Assembly: GCF_024539675.1 (NCBI RefSeq)
Contig: NZ_JAHHIT010000071.1
Location: 1-52,153 of the forward strand
Direction: 5' to 3'
Source: Streptomyces hilarionis
GTDB taxonomy: Bacteria > Actinomycetota > Actinomycetes > Streptomycetales > Streptomycetaceae
Length of the DNA: 52,153 bases
In this document: piece after piece, positions 34,002 through 42,693 of the stretch
Numbering within the stretch: the first letter of the stretch is position 1
How the letters are laid out: each line of letters starts with the position of its first letter
Program-made: the position numbers and the translations under genes
Notes under the pieces: model-generated
What the model was told of the DNA's origin: nothing
The model's input: the letters and a program-made list of their open reading frames with translations, nothing else
The model's database searches: none

Positions 34002-34308
34002 ACCCCCGCGGGAGCGGCGCGGACCGCCCGGGCGGCGCGGGAGAGGCCCGTGTCGGACGACGAAGGCCGGCGGCCGGGGCAGGCGGCTACAAGCCGGAGA
34101 CGGTGCCTCATGGCGGGCTGCGGGATGGCGAGCGGCGGGGCGGCAGGCGCCGCCCCGCGTCGCAGGGGGAGAGGCGGAGGCCGGTCGCCTTCGCCTCGGG
34201 CCGCTATCATCCTATGAAGGTAAAATGTGAGGTTTTGTCCGAGATGGGCGCCGAGGCGCTCACGCGTCTGCTTCCCGCCGATGAGCCGCCGTTCCGCCGG
34301 AGTGATCG
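34002..34308. other. 307-bp intergenic region between pgm and the phosphatase gene; no gene seen
   Basis: It holds the pgm terminator at 34135-34158 and an unusually AT-rich stretch (about 34203-34240, containing TATCATCC, GAAGGTAAAATG and TTTTG). This is likely the promoter and leader of the phosphatase gene at 34309. A short frame from ATG 34214 overlaps the next gene and has no clear ribosome binding site, so I do not call it. Confidence 0.5.
34135..34158 (+). terminator. Terminator of pgm
   Basis: GCGGGGCGGC (34135-34144) pairs with GCCGCCCCGC (34149-34158) across an AGGC loop, a perfect 10-bp stem about 130 bp after the pgm stop. Confidence 0.55.
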
Positions 34309-35157
34309 ATGTCCCGCAAGCGCCGCACGGACGAGGGCGACGAGCTGCTGGCCCGGCTCGGCTCGCTGACCGCCCAGGCGCGCGAGCGCGCGGAACTGCA
34401 ACGCTCCCGCGTCGAGCTGGCCCTGGCCCTCCAGCGCGGCATGCTGCCCCGGGACCTGCCCGCGGCTCCGGGATTCCGGCTCGCGGTCGAGTACGCGCCC
34501 GCCTGTCACGGCCTCAACGTGGGCGGCGACTGGTACGACGCCTTCGCCATGCCGGACGGCCGCATCGGCCTGTCCATCGGCGACGTCCAGGGGCACAACA
34601 TAGAGGCGACGGCCTTCATGGGGCAGGTCCGGGTCGGACTGCGCGCCCTGGCCTCCGTGACCGGCGAGCCCGGCGAGCTCCTCGCCCGGACCAACGAGCT
34701 GCTCCTCTCGCTCGGCGGCGACCGCTTCGCGACCTGCACCTTCATGCGCCTCGACCCCGCCACCGGCGTCCTGGAGAGCGCACGCGCCGGGCACATCCCC
34801 TGCGTGTGGGCCACCGCCGACGGCAAGTCCGGCGTCGCCGAGGACGAGGGCGGACCGCCGCTCGGCGTCCAGGACGGCATGGACTACCCCGTCACCCGCT
34901 ACCGGCTCACCAAGGGCGGGGTCTTCGTGCTGCTCACCGACGGGGTGGTCGAGGGGCCGACGCTCAGCGTGGAGGAGGGCCTGGACCAGGTGGTGCGGCT
35001 CGCGGGGATCGCCGCCGTCGCCGGCATGACGGCGGACTCGCTCGCCGCCGCGGTCATCAGGCGCGCCGAGCGCATCGGCCACGAGGACGACGCGGCCGTC
35101 CTCGTCGTGGGCCACGACGGACTGGCCCCACCGCAACGGCTCCGCGTTCAGCCATAG
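34309..35157 (+). CDS. SpoIIE/PP2C-type serine phosphatase
   Basis: 282 residues: a short coiled-coil-like N-terminus (LLARLGSLTAQARERAELQRSRVELALALQRGMLP) then a PPM phosphatase domain. The metal-binding motif GGDWYDAF is followed by LSIGDVQGHNIEATAFMGQVR, LLTDGVVEG and EDDAAVLVV. The usual GDVxGHG reads GDVQGHN, a change in the loop but not in the Asp ligand. Such proteins dephosphorylate anti-sigma antagonists of the STAS type in the cytoplasm. A STAS antagonist is encoded at 1187, far off, so the partner is unknown. GGAG lies 7 nt before ATG 34309. The MASE1 gene follows 50 bp downstream on the same strand, possibly as its membrane sensor. Confidence 0.87.
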   Translation: MSRKRRTDEGDELLARLGSLTAQARERAELQRSRVELALALQRGMLPRDLPAAPGFRLAVEYAPACHGLNVGGDWYDAFAMPDGRIGLSIGDVQGHNIEATAFMGQVRVGLRALASVTGEPGELLARTNELLLSLGGDRFATCTFMRLDPATGVLESARAGHIPCVWATADGKSGVAEDEGGPPLGVQDGMDYPVTRYRLTKGGVFVLLTDGVVEGPTLSVEEGLDQVVRLAGIAAVAGMTADSLAAAVIRRAERIGHEDDAAVLVVGHDGLAPPQRLRVQP

Positions 35158-35207
35158 GGCCGGTCGCCGCGCCCCCCGCCTCGCCGACCGCGCTCCGCCG
35201 GTGTCTG

Positions 35208-36197
35208 ATGACAGCTGTGGTGGGTACCCCCGATCTGCGCCGGACAGCCGTCTTCGTCATCCAGACGCTGGCGGTCGCCCTCTGCTACTACGCGGCCGGG
35301 CGGCTCGGTCTGGTCCGGGAGCTCGTCGTCGAGGGCGCGGTCTTCACCCCCATCTGGCCGCCCACCGGCGTCGCGGTCGCCTGTCTGCTGATCCTGGGGA
35401 TCCGCTCCTGGGCGGGCATCGCCCTCGGGGCCCTCCTCGTCATCATGTCCCTGACGTCGCTGCGACCGGCGGTGGTCGGCAACCTGGCCGGCAACACCGC
35501 GGCCCCCGTCTGCGCGTACCTCATGCTCCGCAAGGTGGGCTTCCGCACCGACCTGGCCCGCTTGCGCGACGGCCTCGCGCTGGTGTTCCTGGGGGCCTTC
35601 ACCGCCATGCTGATCAGCTCGACCGTCGGCGTGGGCATCCTGCTGCTCACCGACAGGATCGCCGCCGACAGCTTCTGGGCCGTCTGGCTGGCCTGGTGGG
35701 TCGGCGACGCCATGGGCGTGCTCATCGTCACGCCGGTCCTGCTCGTGCTGTACACACTGCGACGGCCCCTGCGCCTGACCCGGTGGAAGGAGGCCACGGG
35801 CCTGGCGCTCATCGCCTGCGCGCTCGTCCCGCTGGCCACGCGCAGCCATGTCAGCCTGCTCTTCCTCGTCTACCCGCTGCTGATCTGGGCCGCGCTGCGG
35901 TTCCAGCTCGGCGGGAGCATGGTGTGCGCCCTGTTCACCTCCGTCCTGGCCACGATCGCGGCCACCGACCGGGCGGGACCCTTCGAACGCCTGACCCGCA
36001 TCGAGGTGATGATCAAGTTGCAGGCCTTCAACGGGACGATGGCGCTCACCGCGCTGCTGCTCTCCGCGGTGATCGCGGAGCAGCGCAACACCAGACGCTC
36101 CGTGGAACGGGCCTGCCAGGAACTGGTCGAGGTGCTGGAACACCTCACCGCGGGCGACCTTCCACCCGGCCGGCCCCCCAAGGACGAGGATTCCTGA
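35208..36197 (+). CDS. Stand-alone MASE1-domain integral membrane sensor
   Basis: 329 residues with about eight membrane helices, arranged as in MASE1. Recognisable parts are AVFTPIWPPTGVAVACLLILG, NLAGNTAAPVCAYLMLRKVGF, FLGAFTAMLISSTVGVGILLLT and WLAWWVGDAMGVLIVTPVLLVLY. The pattern WPPTGVA and the WWVGDAMG block are MASE1 hallmarks. MASE1 is usually fused to a histidine kinase or GGDEF domain; here only a short basic/helical tail (RNTRRSVERACQELVEVLEHL) follows the last helix. It could signal to the SpoIIE phosphatase encoded 50 bp upstream. The ligand is unknown. ATG 35208 has a weak ribosome binding site. Confidence 0.8.
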   Translation: MTAVVGTPDLRRTAVFVIQTLAVALCYYAAGRLGLVRELVVEGAVFTPIWPPTGVAVACLLILGIRSWAGIALGALLVIMSLTSLRPAVVGNLAGNTAAPVCAYLMLRKVGFRTDLARLRDGLALVFLGAFTAMLISSTVGVGILLLTDRIAADSFWAVWLAWWVGDAMGVLIVTPVLLVLYTLRRPLRLTRWKEATGLALIACALVPLATRSHVSLLFLVYPLLIWAALRFQLGGSMVCALFTSVLATIAATDRAGPFERLTRIEVMIKLQAFNGTMALTALLLSAVIAEQRNTRRSVERACQELVEVLEHLTAGDLPPGRPPKDEDS

Positions 36198-36256
36198 GCG
36201 GACCGCCGCGCGGGCCGGTGACACGACGTCACACGCGTGTGCGACAGTCGGGCCTC

Positions 36257-37015
36257 ATGGTCCCGGTGAACGAGGCGCGCAGAAGACGTCCGCGACGCGG
36301 TGCTCTCGTCCTGCTCGGGCTGCTGCTCCTCGCGGGATCCGCGGAGTCCCGGGGAGCGCCGCCGCCGCGGCCGGGCGGTCCCTCGGCCGTCACCGCCTGC
36401 CTCACCCCGGCGGGGGACCTGTCGGCCGACCTGAACGCCGACGGGTACCCGGACCGCGTGTCCGACCCCTCCCGGGTCGGCGCGCGGCTGACGATCACCT
36501 TCGGCGTCGGCTCGGCCCGTGAGCGGACCGTGGGGGTGCGCCGGCTCGCCGACCGGGCGGGGGAGCACCAGGCGTTCGTGCGCGCGGCCGTCGCGGACTT
36601 CGACGGCGACGGCTGGAGCGACCTGCTCGTCGTCGCCGGAGCCCGGCAGCGCGGGGACGCGCCCGTCCGCCCCAGGGTCTCGGAACTGAGGCGGGGGCCC
36701 TTCTCCGACGCGGGGCGCGGACAGCGGACGATCCCGCTCGACCTGGGGGCGGCCGAGGACATCGCCGTCATCGACGTCGACCACGACCGCCACCCCGACC
36801 TCCTGGCGGACGAGTACACCGGGGACGGCCTGTACGAGACGCGCGTCCACCTGGGCGAGCGCGCCGCCGGGCTCCGCGAGGGTCCGCGCGACACCGCCGG
36901 CGCGGCCGACGGCGCCGGCCGCGGCATCGCGGACGACTTCCTCCACGCCGGCCTCGAGCCCTTCTACCCGCCCTGCGGGGCCGCCGGCCCGGCCCGGCCC
37001 CCGGACTCCGGCTGA
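36257..37015 (+). CDS. Secreted FG-GAP/VCBS-like calcium-binding repeat protein
   Basis: 252 residues. A basic start (NEARRRRPRRG) and hydrophobic core ALVLLGLLLLAGSAES form a signal peptide. The mature protein has three Asp-rich loops of the D-x-D-x-D-G kind: DLNADGYPDRV, DFDGDGWSDLLVV and DVDHDRHPDLLAD. These are typical of FG-GAP/VCBS repeats, which bind calcium and build beta-propellers. Two Cys residues lie in the mature part. The C-terminus is low-complexity. The gene sits alone between the MASE1 and WGR genes, on the same strand, and its function is unknown. Confidence 0.75.
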   Translation: MVPVNEARRRRPRRGALVLLGLLLLAGSAESRGAPPPRPGGPSAVTACLTPAGDLSADLNADGYPDRVSDPSRVGARLTITFGVGSARERTVGVRRLADRAGEHQAFVRAAVADFDGDGWSDLLVVAGARQRGDAPVRPRVSELRRGPFSDAGRGQRTIPLDLGAAEDIAVIDVDHDRHPDLLADEYTGDGLYETRVHLGERAAGLREGPRDTAGAADGAGRGIADDFLHAGLEPFYPPCGAAGPARPPDSG

Positions 37016-37123
37016 CGACGGCGCCGGGGCTCCGGCCGACGCGATTGTCAGTGGCTGCGCCTACGGTTTGACCAGTGGGACCCGCCACAACGGCCGCGGG
37101 TCCGGCCTGGGGAGGGGTGTGTC

Positions 37124-38578
37124 ATGTCTACGGGGTCCAGCAGCGTGTCGACGACCTATCTGGAGCTGTCGCAGGACGACGGCGGCGCGCACAAGTTCTA
37201 CGAAGTCGCCGTCGACGGGCTGGTGGTGACGGTCCGCTACGGGCGCATCGGCGCCTCGGGCCAGGTGCAGTCGACCACGTTCCCCACCGCCGACAAGGCA
37301 CGCGCCGCCGCGGCGAAGAAGGTGGGGGAGAAGGTCCGCAAGGGATACGCCCCGGCCGTCGCCGGACAGCGCGCCGCCCGCCCGGTGACCCGCCGTCAGG
37401 TGGCGTCGGCCCCGTCCACCGCGCGCGCCGTGGCGCCGGTGCTGTGGCGGTTCCGCACCGGGTCCTCGGCGTTCGGCATCCACGTCGACGACGACCGCTG
37501 CTGGGTCGGCAACCAGGCGGGCGACGTCTACACGCTCGACCGCGACGGCCGGGTCCTGGCCCGCTTCACCCTGCCGGACGGCGTGAAGTGTTTGGTCGCC
37601 GACGACTTCTGGATCTACGCCGGCTGCGACGACGGCAAGGTCTACGACCTGTCCTCGAAACTGCCGTTCGCCGCGTACGACATCACGGCCGACGTCGACA
37701 TCTTCTGGCTGGACATCCACGAGGGCGTCCTCAACGTCTCGGACCGGGGCGGCCGGCTCACCGTCATCGACCACGAGGACGAACACCAGTGGGCCCGGCG
37801 CAGCCAGGGCGAACACGCCTGGATGGTGCGGGCCGACGACCGGGCCGTCTACCACGGTCACCACCGGGGCGTCACCGCCTACGCGCCCGACGGCGGCGGA
37901 GAGCTCTGGCACACCCCCACCCGGGGCGGCGTCCTGTTCGGCTGGCAGGAGGAGGACGCCGTGTACGCGGGGACCGCCCACCGGGTGGTCCAGCGGCTGT
38001 CCAAGACCACCGGCGCGGTGGAGGCCACCTACGGCTGCGACAGCGCGGTGTACTCGTGTGCGACCTCGCCGAGCGGGCGGTTCGTGTTCGCGGGCGACGC
38101 GTCGTCCTCCGTCTACTGCTTCGACCGGGACGGCACGCGACTGTGGAAGCTCGGCACCGGCGGCGGATCCGCCCTGTCGATGCAGTACCGCGACGAACGG
38201 CTGTACCTGGTGACCACCGACGGCTCGCTGGTGTGCGTGGACGCGAGCGAGGCGGCCGTCGAGGCCGCCCAGCAGGGCACGGTGCCGGTGGCGCGCGACG
38301 TCAAGCTCGCCGCCGCCCTGCCGACCTACGCACCCGCCACGGCGGTGAGCGCGGTGGCGACCGTGGCGCAGGCGCCCGCCGGCGCGATCGTCGTCGAGTG
38401 CGTCCAGCATGCGGGCCGGGTGCGGGTGCACGTGGTCTCCGACGGCTACGACGCGTCCTGGAACGTCCAGTTCCCGCGCGAGATACGGGAGCCCGGCGCG
38501 CGATACGTCGTCGACGCCCTGCACCCGGCGGCCGGCGGCTTCTACCGGGTCCGCGGCGACATCCGGCGGCTGCTGTGA
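37124..38578 (+). CDS. WGR-domain protein with C-terminal PQQ/BamB-like beta-propeller
   Basis: 484 residues. The WGR domain (about 10-75) begins STTYLELSQDDGGAHKFYEVAV, with YGRIGASGQVQ replacing the canonical WGR. A Pro/Ala linker precedes a beta-propeller from about 105 to 420 with repeating blocks: FGIHVDDDRCWVGNQAGDVYTLDRDG, VADDFWIYAGCDDGKVYDL, GGRLTVIDHEDEHQWAR, WMVRADDRAVYHGHHRG and SCATSPSGRFVFAGDASSSVYCFDRDG. WGR domains contact nucleic acid or serve in poly(ADP-ribose) enzymes and LRR proteins, and propellers make protein contacts. GGAGGGG lies 6 nt upstream of ATG 37124. No signal peptide, so it is cytoplasmic. Function is unknown. Confidence 0.83.
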   Translation: MSTGSSSVSTTYLELSQDDGGAHKFYEVAVDGLVVTVRYGRIGASGQVQSTTFPTADKARAAAAKKVGEKVRKGYAPAVAGQRAARPVTRRQVASAPSTARAVAPVLWRFRTGSSAFGIHVDDDRCWVGNQAGDVYTLDRDGRVLARFTLPDGVKCLVADDFWIYAGCDDGKVYDLSSKLPFAAYDITADVDIFWLDIHEGVLNVSDRGGRLTVIDHEDEHQWARRSQGEHAWMVRADDRAVYHGHHRGVTAYAPDGGGELWHTPTRGGVLFGWQEEDAVYAGTAHRVVQRLSKTTGAVEATYGCDSAVYSCATSPSGRFVFAGDASSSVYCFDRDGTRLWKLGTGGGSALSMQYRDERLYLVTTDGSLVCVDASEAAVEAAQQGTVPVARDVKLAAALPTYAPATAVSAVATVAQAPAGAIVVECVQHAGRVRVHVVSDGYDASWNVQFPREIREPGARYVVDALHPAAGGFYRVRGDIRRLL

Positions 38579-38707
38579 CGGGAGCGCCGCCGGACCCCGC
38601 CGCCCGCCCTCACCGCAGGCCGTCGCGTCGGCCGGCCGCCGCCGTGCCGACCCTCGCGGGCGGCCCGGCGGCAAGGGCCGGTCAGGAGCCGCCCGGACGG
38701 CCCGCGG

Positions 38708-39517
38708 TCACGGCTTGCGGCCGAGACCGCCGTGCTCGCCGATCAGCTCCGGAGCCGGCGACCCGGCCTCGGGGCGCCACATGGGCACCGAGACGACCCC
38801 CGGTTCCAGCAGCTCCAGGCCGTCGAAGTACGCGGTGATCTCCTCGATGGAGCGCAGGTTGTACGGGACGGCGCCGCTCTCGTTGTAGGCGTCCTGGGCC
38901 TGCTCGAAGACCGGGTCGACGCCCCGCGAACCGTCGTTGACGGCCAGGTAGCTCCCGGACGGCAGCGCGGCCATCAGGTCGGTGACGATGGCGCGGGCCG
39001 TCGCGTGGTCGGCGACATGGCCGAGGATGTTGCTCAGGATGAGCGCGGTGGGGCGGCCGAGGTCCAGCGTCTCGGCGGCCGAGGCGAGGATGCGCTTGGG
39101 GTCCATCACGTCGGCGTCGACGTAGGCCGTCGCACCCTCGGGGGTCGAGGTGAGCAGCGCGCGGGCGTGGGTCAGGACCAGCGGGTCGTTGTCGACGTAG
39201 ACGATCCGCGACTCGGGGGCGAGTCGCTGGGCGACCTCGTGGGTGTTCTCGGCGGTCGGCAGACCGGTGCCGACGTCGAGGAACTGCCGGATGCCCGCCT
39301 CCGACACCAGATGCGTGATGGTCCGGCGCAGGAAGGCGCGACTGCTGCGGGCGATGGTGACGATGCCGGGGAAGACGGCCGTGTACGCGTCGCCGGCCTG
39401 TTCGTCGACGGGGTAGTTGTCCTTGCCTCCCAGCCAGTAGTTCCAGATGCGCGCCGAGTGCGGCACCGACGTGTCGATGGTCTGGTGCGCCGCTGACGAG
39501 GTCTCAGGGTCGGTCAT
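38708..39517 (-). CDS. SAM-dependent methyltransferase, Methyltransf_19/DUF574 family, copy 1
   Basis: 269 residues from ATG 39517. The family signature is DTSVPHSARIWNYWLGGKDNYPVD near the N-terminus, then FLDVGTGLPTAENTHEVAQ (Rossmann SAM site) and VYVDNDPLVLTHARALL. The central strand ALILSNILGHVADH and the C-terminal GLELLEPGVVSVPMWRP complete the fold. Streptomyces genomes carry many members, often near WhiJ-type regulators, and the substrates are not known. The window has two more: 40349-41155 and 48036-48860. An upstream extension to 39562 lacks the signature and was not used. Confidence 0.9.
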   Translation of the reverse strand: MTDPETSSAAHQTIDTSVPHSARIWNYWLGGKDNYPVDEQAGDAYTAVFPGIVTIARSSRAFLRRTITHLVSEAGIRQFLDVGTGLPTAENTHEVAQRLAPESRIVYVDNDPLVLTHARALLTSTPEGATAYVDADVMDPKRILASAAETLDLGRPTALILSNILGHVADHATARAIVTDLMAALPSGSYLAVNDGSRGVDPVFEQAQDAYNESGAVPYNLRSIEEITAYFDGLELLEPGVVSVPMWRPEAGSPAPELIGEHGGLGRKP

Positions 39518-39647
39518 GGTCGTCGTCCGTCTTTCAGCCGAGGCGTGAGCAGTTCTGGCCACAACTTACGTCCCAACGACCGGGTTCCGTACATCAGTTC
39601 ACCTATCCGGTCGCCTTCGGACGCCCGTTTCGCGTGAACGGCCCCCC

Positions 39648-40226
39648 TCAGTGCCCGCCGGACGGGGGCCGGCAGTCGGTGCCGTCGGGGTAGCCGCCGA
39701 AGGCGTCCGCCCGCGTCTTCTCGCGGTCGATCCCGCCCTCCAGGCACAGCGGGTGGGCGACGACGAGGAAACTCACCCCGGTCGGCCCGCTCTGGGACGC
39801 CTCGACGTCCCCGTCGGCGTATCCCAGGCGGGTGAGCGCGGCACGGGTGCTCTGCGGGCTGAACTCGCCGCGCTCGCGCAGCGGTTCGAGCGCCCGCTCG
39901 ATCCGTCCGGCGGCCGTCAGCCCGTCGCAGCGGCTCTGGCCGTGGAGCCGCAGCGGGACCAGGAAGCCGTGGTTCTCGGCGTAGTGGTCGGTGGGCGGTG
40001 TGGCGGGCGTCGAGGAGGCCGCGCTCGGGGCGGGCGTCGGCGCGGCGCTCTCACCGGGGCAGCGGAAGTCCACCGGCGCGCCCGGCGTCGCCGCCGCGGC
40101 CCGCGACGGGCCGGCGTCCCCGGCGTCCTGCCCCGCCCGCTGGGCGCCGCATCCCGTCGCGAGCAGGGTCAGCGCGGCCAACAGCGGCGCCGCACGCAGG
40201 ATGTCGGCTCGTCCGGTCTTCGTCAT
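39648..40226 (-). CDS. Putative lipoprotein, function unknown
   Basis: 192 residues. The signal peptide ends in LLATGC, with the lipidated Cys about residue 26. A Pro/Ala-rich linker follows, then a domain with three further cysteines (FRCPGES, SRCDGL, PLCLEGG) and a last one in GTDCRPP. The domain has a helical part (AGRIERALEPLRERGEFSPQSTRAALTRLGYAD) and ends in a strand with VSFLVVAHP. No known family was recognised. ATG 40226 has a weak GAAGA upstream. It lies between two methyltransferase genes on the same strand but has its own promoter space. Confidence 0.75.
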   Translation of the reverse strand: MTKTGRADILRAAPLLAALTLLATGCGAQRAGQDAGDAGPSRAAAATPGAPVDFRCPGESAAPTPAPSAASSTPATPPTDHYAENHGFLVPLRLHGQSRCDGLTAAGRIERALEPLRERGEFSPQSTRAALTRLGYADGDVEASQSGPTGVSFLVVAHPLCLEGGIDREKTRADAFGGYPDGTDCRPPSGGH

Positions 40227-40348
40227 GCGTCGATCTTCGCGCGCGCGGCCGGTGCCGCGCCATGAGTCGTCGTACTCAGACGAACCCGCGACCCACCCGC
40301 ACGCGCCTCGGCGGCCGGGAGCAGCCGCGAGGGGACGCCCGGACCCCG

Positions 40349-41155
40349 CTACGGCTTGATCCCCACCCCGGTCCAGAGGCTGACCTCGGCGTCCGTCGCC
40401 TCGACGGGGCCGTCCGGACGCCAGCGGTGGCCCACCGCGACACCGGGGTCGAGCAGCTCCAGCCCGTCGAAGAAGCGGGCGACGTCGTCACGCGAGCGGA
40501 ACTGCACCGGCGTGCCGGCGCCGTTGTAGATGTCGGTCACCTTCTGCCAGGTCGACGGGTCGAAGTCGGGCGTGCAGTGACTCAGGGCCAGGGCGCTGCC
40601 CGAGGGAACCACGTCCAGCAGACGCGTCACGATGCCGTACGGGTCCTGCGCGTCGGTGACGAAGTGCATCAGCGCGTTGAGGGACAGCGCCACGGGCTGG
40701 TCCAGGTCCAGGACCTCGGCCAGCGCGGGCGCCTCGAGCAGCGCGCCGGGGTCGTTGACGTCCCCGTGCACGTACGCCGTACGCCCCTGCGGCGTGCTGC
40801 GCATGAGGCGCTCGGCGTACTTCAGGACGAGCGGGTCGTTGTCCGCGTAGACCACCCGCGCCTCGGGGACCACGGACTGGGCGACCTGGTGCAGGTTCGG
40901 CTCGGTCGGGATGCCCGTGCCGATGTCCAGCCACTGGCGGATGCCGTGCTCCCGGGCGAGGACCCGGGTGGCCCGGTGCATGAAGGCCCGGTTCTCGCGG
41001 GCGCAGACGAAGATGCCCGGGTAGACGCCCGCGACGGACTCCGCCGCCTGGGCGTCGACGGCGAAGTGGTCCTTGCCGCCCAGGTAGTAGTCGTACATCC
41101 GCGCGGAGTGCGGCCTGCTCGTGTCGATGTCCCGCGGGGCGTTCGGGGTGCTCAT
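40349..41155 (-). CDS. SAM-dependent methyltransferase, Methyltransf_19/DUF574 family, copy 2
   Basis: 268 residues from ATG 41155. It shares the family signature (DTSRPHSARMYDYYLGGKDHFAVD), the SAM site WLDIGTGIPTEPNLHQVAQ and VYADNDPLVLKYAERLM. It is clearly diverged from copy 1, for example LMHFVTDAQDP in place of ILGHVADH. It is immediately downstream of the DUF397/XRE pair on the same strand (82 bp from the DUF397 stop), so it may be cotranscribed with these WhiJ-type regulators. The substrate is unknown. Confidence 0.9.
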   Translation of the reverse strand: MSTPNAPRDIDTSRPHSARMYDYYLGGKDHFAVDAQAAESVAGVYPGIFVCARENRAFMHRATRVLAREHGIRQWLDIGTGIPTEPNLHQVAQSVVPEARVVYADNDPLVLKYAERLMRSTPQGRTAYVHGDVNDPGALLEAPALAEVLDLDQPVALSLNALMHFVTDAQDPYGIVTRLLDVVPSGSALALSHCTPDFDPSTWQKVTDIYNGAGTPVQFRSRDDVARFFDGLELLDPGVAVGHRWRPDGPVEATDAEVSLWTGVGIKP

Positions 41156-41237
41156 CCTGTGCCTTTCGGTGGTGTGCATGGGGGGTGCGGGCGGCCGGGG
41201 GCCGCGGACGGCCGGGACCCGCCCGTCGTGCTCGGGT

Positions 41238-41507
41238 TCAGCCGGCCGCCAGGTGGTCGGCGAGACCCCGCTTGACTCCCGCGACGAACGCGGCGATCTC
41301 CTCGGGGGTGTAGATCAGCGCCGGCCCGGCCGGGTCGGTCGACTGCCGCAGCGCCACACGACCGTCGGCGAGCTGCTTGGTCTGCACGCACTGGCCCCCG
41401 TTCGGTCCGCTCCACGGGGACTCCCAGCCGTGGTCGCCCAGGTCGGATGCGGGCATCCCGTTGTAGACGTCGTGGGCGCGGCCGTCGCCGCCGTCGGTGC
41501 CGGTCAT
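41238..41507 (-). CDS. DUF397-domain protein
   Basis: 89 residues. The conserved DUF397 core is GWESPWSGPNGGQCVQTKQLADGRVALRQSTDPAGPALIYTPEEIAAFVAGVKRG, seen as W..S..SGPNGG, the V..A...G..A.RDS-like block and the terminal F. These small proteins accompany XRE regulators such as WhiJ and may act as their modulators. ATG 41507 overlaps the XRE stop by 4 bp (ATGA), so translation is coupled. It is the second gene of the XRE-DUF397 pair. Confidence 0.9.
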   Translation of the reverse strand: MTGTDGGDGRAHDVYNGMPASDLGDHGWESPWSGPNGGQCVQTKQLADGRVALRQSTDPAGPALIYTPEEIAAFVAGVKRGLADHLAAG

Positions 41508-42379
41508 GAGTACTCCTTGCGCATACGGTTCAGGAGCGCCCTGCTGTCCGTGTCCGAGGTCAGCAGGGACATGCGGTTGTGGGCCTCCAGATGCGCCGCG
41601 ACGTCGGAGCGCTGGTCCAGGTACACGGCGCCGGAGAGGATCTCGGTGTAGACGATGTCGGGCAGCTCCGGCTCCTCGAACCGGAAGTAGGTGAACGGGG
41701 CGCACGCGCCGACGTGCGCCCCGGCCGTGAACGGCACGATGTCCACGCTCACGTGCTCCAGTTCCGACACCTCCAGCAGCCGGTCGATCTGCTCCCGCAT
41801 CACCTCGGGGCCGCCCACCATGCGGTGCAGCACGGCCTCCTCCAGCACCGTCCACAGCGTCGGGGCGTCGTCTCTCTCCAGCAGGCTCTGGCGACGCAGT
41901 CGCAGGTCCACGCGGCGGCGCAGATCCTCGTCGCGGTCGTTCGGGAAGCCTCCGCCGAGCACGCCGCGCGCATACCGGGGGGTCTGCAACAGCCCCGTGA
42001 CGTAGTGCGGCTCGTAGGTGCGCAGGGTCCTGGCCCCGGTCTCCAGGCTCACGTAACCGCTGAACCAGCTCGGCAGGACGTCGCGGTACGGGTGCCACCA
42101 GCCGGGCTCGTTGGCCCGCTCGGCCAGGGCGACGAACTCCTCGATCTCGCGCCGGCCGGCCCCGTAGGCGTCGAGCAGGATCTCCACGTAGAGCGGCCGG
42201 AGACCGACCTCCGCCTTCTCCAGGCGGCGGATGGTCAGCGGCTTGACGTGCAGCGCTCTGGCCGCGTCCTCCAGTGACACGCCCGCGTTCTGGCGCCGTT
42301 CCTGAAGCCTGCGGCCGAGGATCATGCGCAACACGGTGGGCGCGCTGCTGCTGCCCGTGCCCGAACGGCCTTCGCTCAC
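41504..42379 (-). CDS. XRE-family (WhiJ-like) regulator with DUF5753 domain
   Basis: 291 residues from GTG 42379, with AGGAGG 6 nt upstream. An N-terminal HTH (about 20-75) with LGRRLQERRQNAGVSLEDAARALHVKPLTIRRLEKAEVGL is followed by the DUF5753 domain: YVSLETGARTLRTYEPHYVTGLLQTPRYAR, ERDDAPTLWTVLEEAVLHRMVGGPEVM and VSVDIVPFTAGAHVGACAPFTYFRFEEPELPDIVYTE. This is the WhiJ-type layout. With the DUF397 protein and the divergent ATPase-like gene it forms the triad that controls differentiation and antibiotic production in Streptomyces. Its target is unknown. Confidence 0.92.
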   Translation of the reverse strand: MSEGRSGTGSSSAPTVLRMILGRRLQERRQNAGVSLEDAARALHVKPLTIRRLEKAEVGLRPLYVEILLDAYGAGRREIEEFVALAERANEPGWWHPYRDVLPSWFSGYVSLETGARTLRTYEPHYVTGLLQTPRYARGVLGGGFPNDRDEDLRRRVDLRLRRQSLLERDDAPTLWTVLEEAVLHRMVGGPEVMREQIDRLLEVSELEHVSVDIVPFTAGAHVGACAPFTYFRFEEPELPDIVYTEILSGAVYLDQRSDVAAHLEAHNRMSLLTSDTDSRALLNRMRKEYS

Positions 42380-42693
42380 GCCGTGCCTCCTGAGGGACTG
42401 TCACCCCGACGCGCCCGATGGCGTCCTGCTGACGCGACCGAACGGATACCGGCTCGCTGAAATTATCAGGCAGTCGGTTGCAGCCTGAACTCAGGTGCGA
42501 GCATAGTTACTCACGTGAACCGCGCCGTCGAACGGGAATGTTCCCCCGTCAAGCTCCTTCATCCGCAACGGAGTTGGGGCGACCGGGCGTTCGCGGCGCA
42601 AGGGCTCGCACGGAACGTGCCCCTCTCCTCGGCCCCTTGCTCACCTTCCCGGCCTCTGGCTGCTGCTCCCGCCCCCCACGGAAGGCGCCCACC
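42380..42693. promoter_or_regulatory. 314-bp divergent promoter region of the WhiJ-type triad
   Basis: It separates the XRE gene (start 42379, leftward) from the ATPase-like gene (start 42694, rightward). Two short palindromes are visible: CTGAAATTATCAG at 42457-42469, which is AT-rich and may cover a -10 region, and GGGAATGTTCCC at 42534-42545. The second half of the gap is GC-rich. No gene was found. Confidence 0.5.

Noticed and set aside
34214..34369. A 51-aa frame (MKVKCEVLSE...) before the phosphatase gene
   Set aside because: It overlaps the start of the phosphatase gene, has no convincing ribosome binding site and ends in shadow-like sequence.
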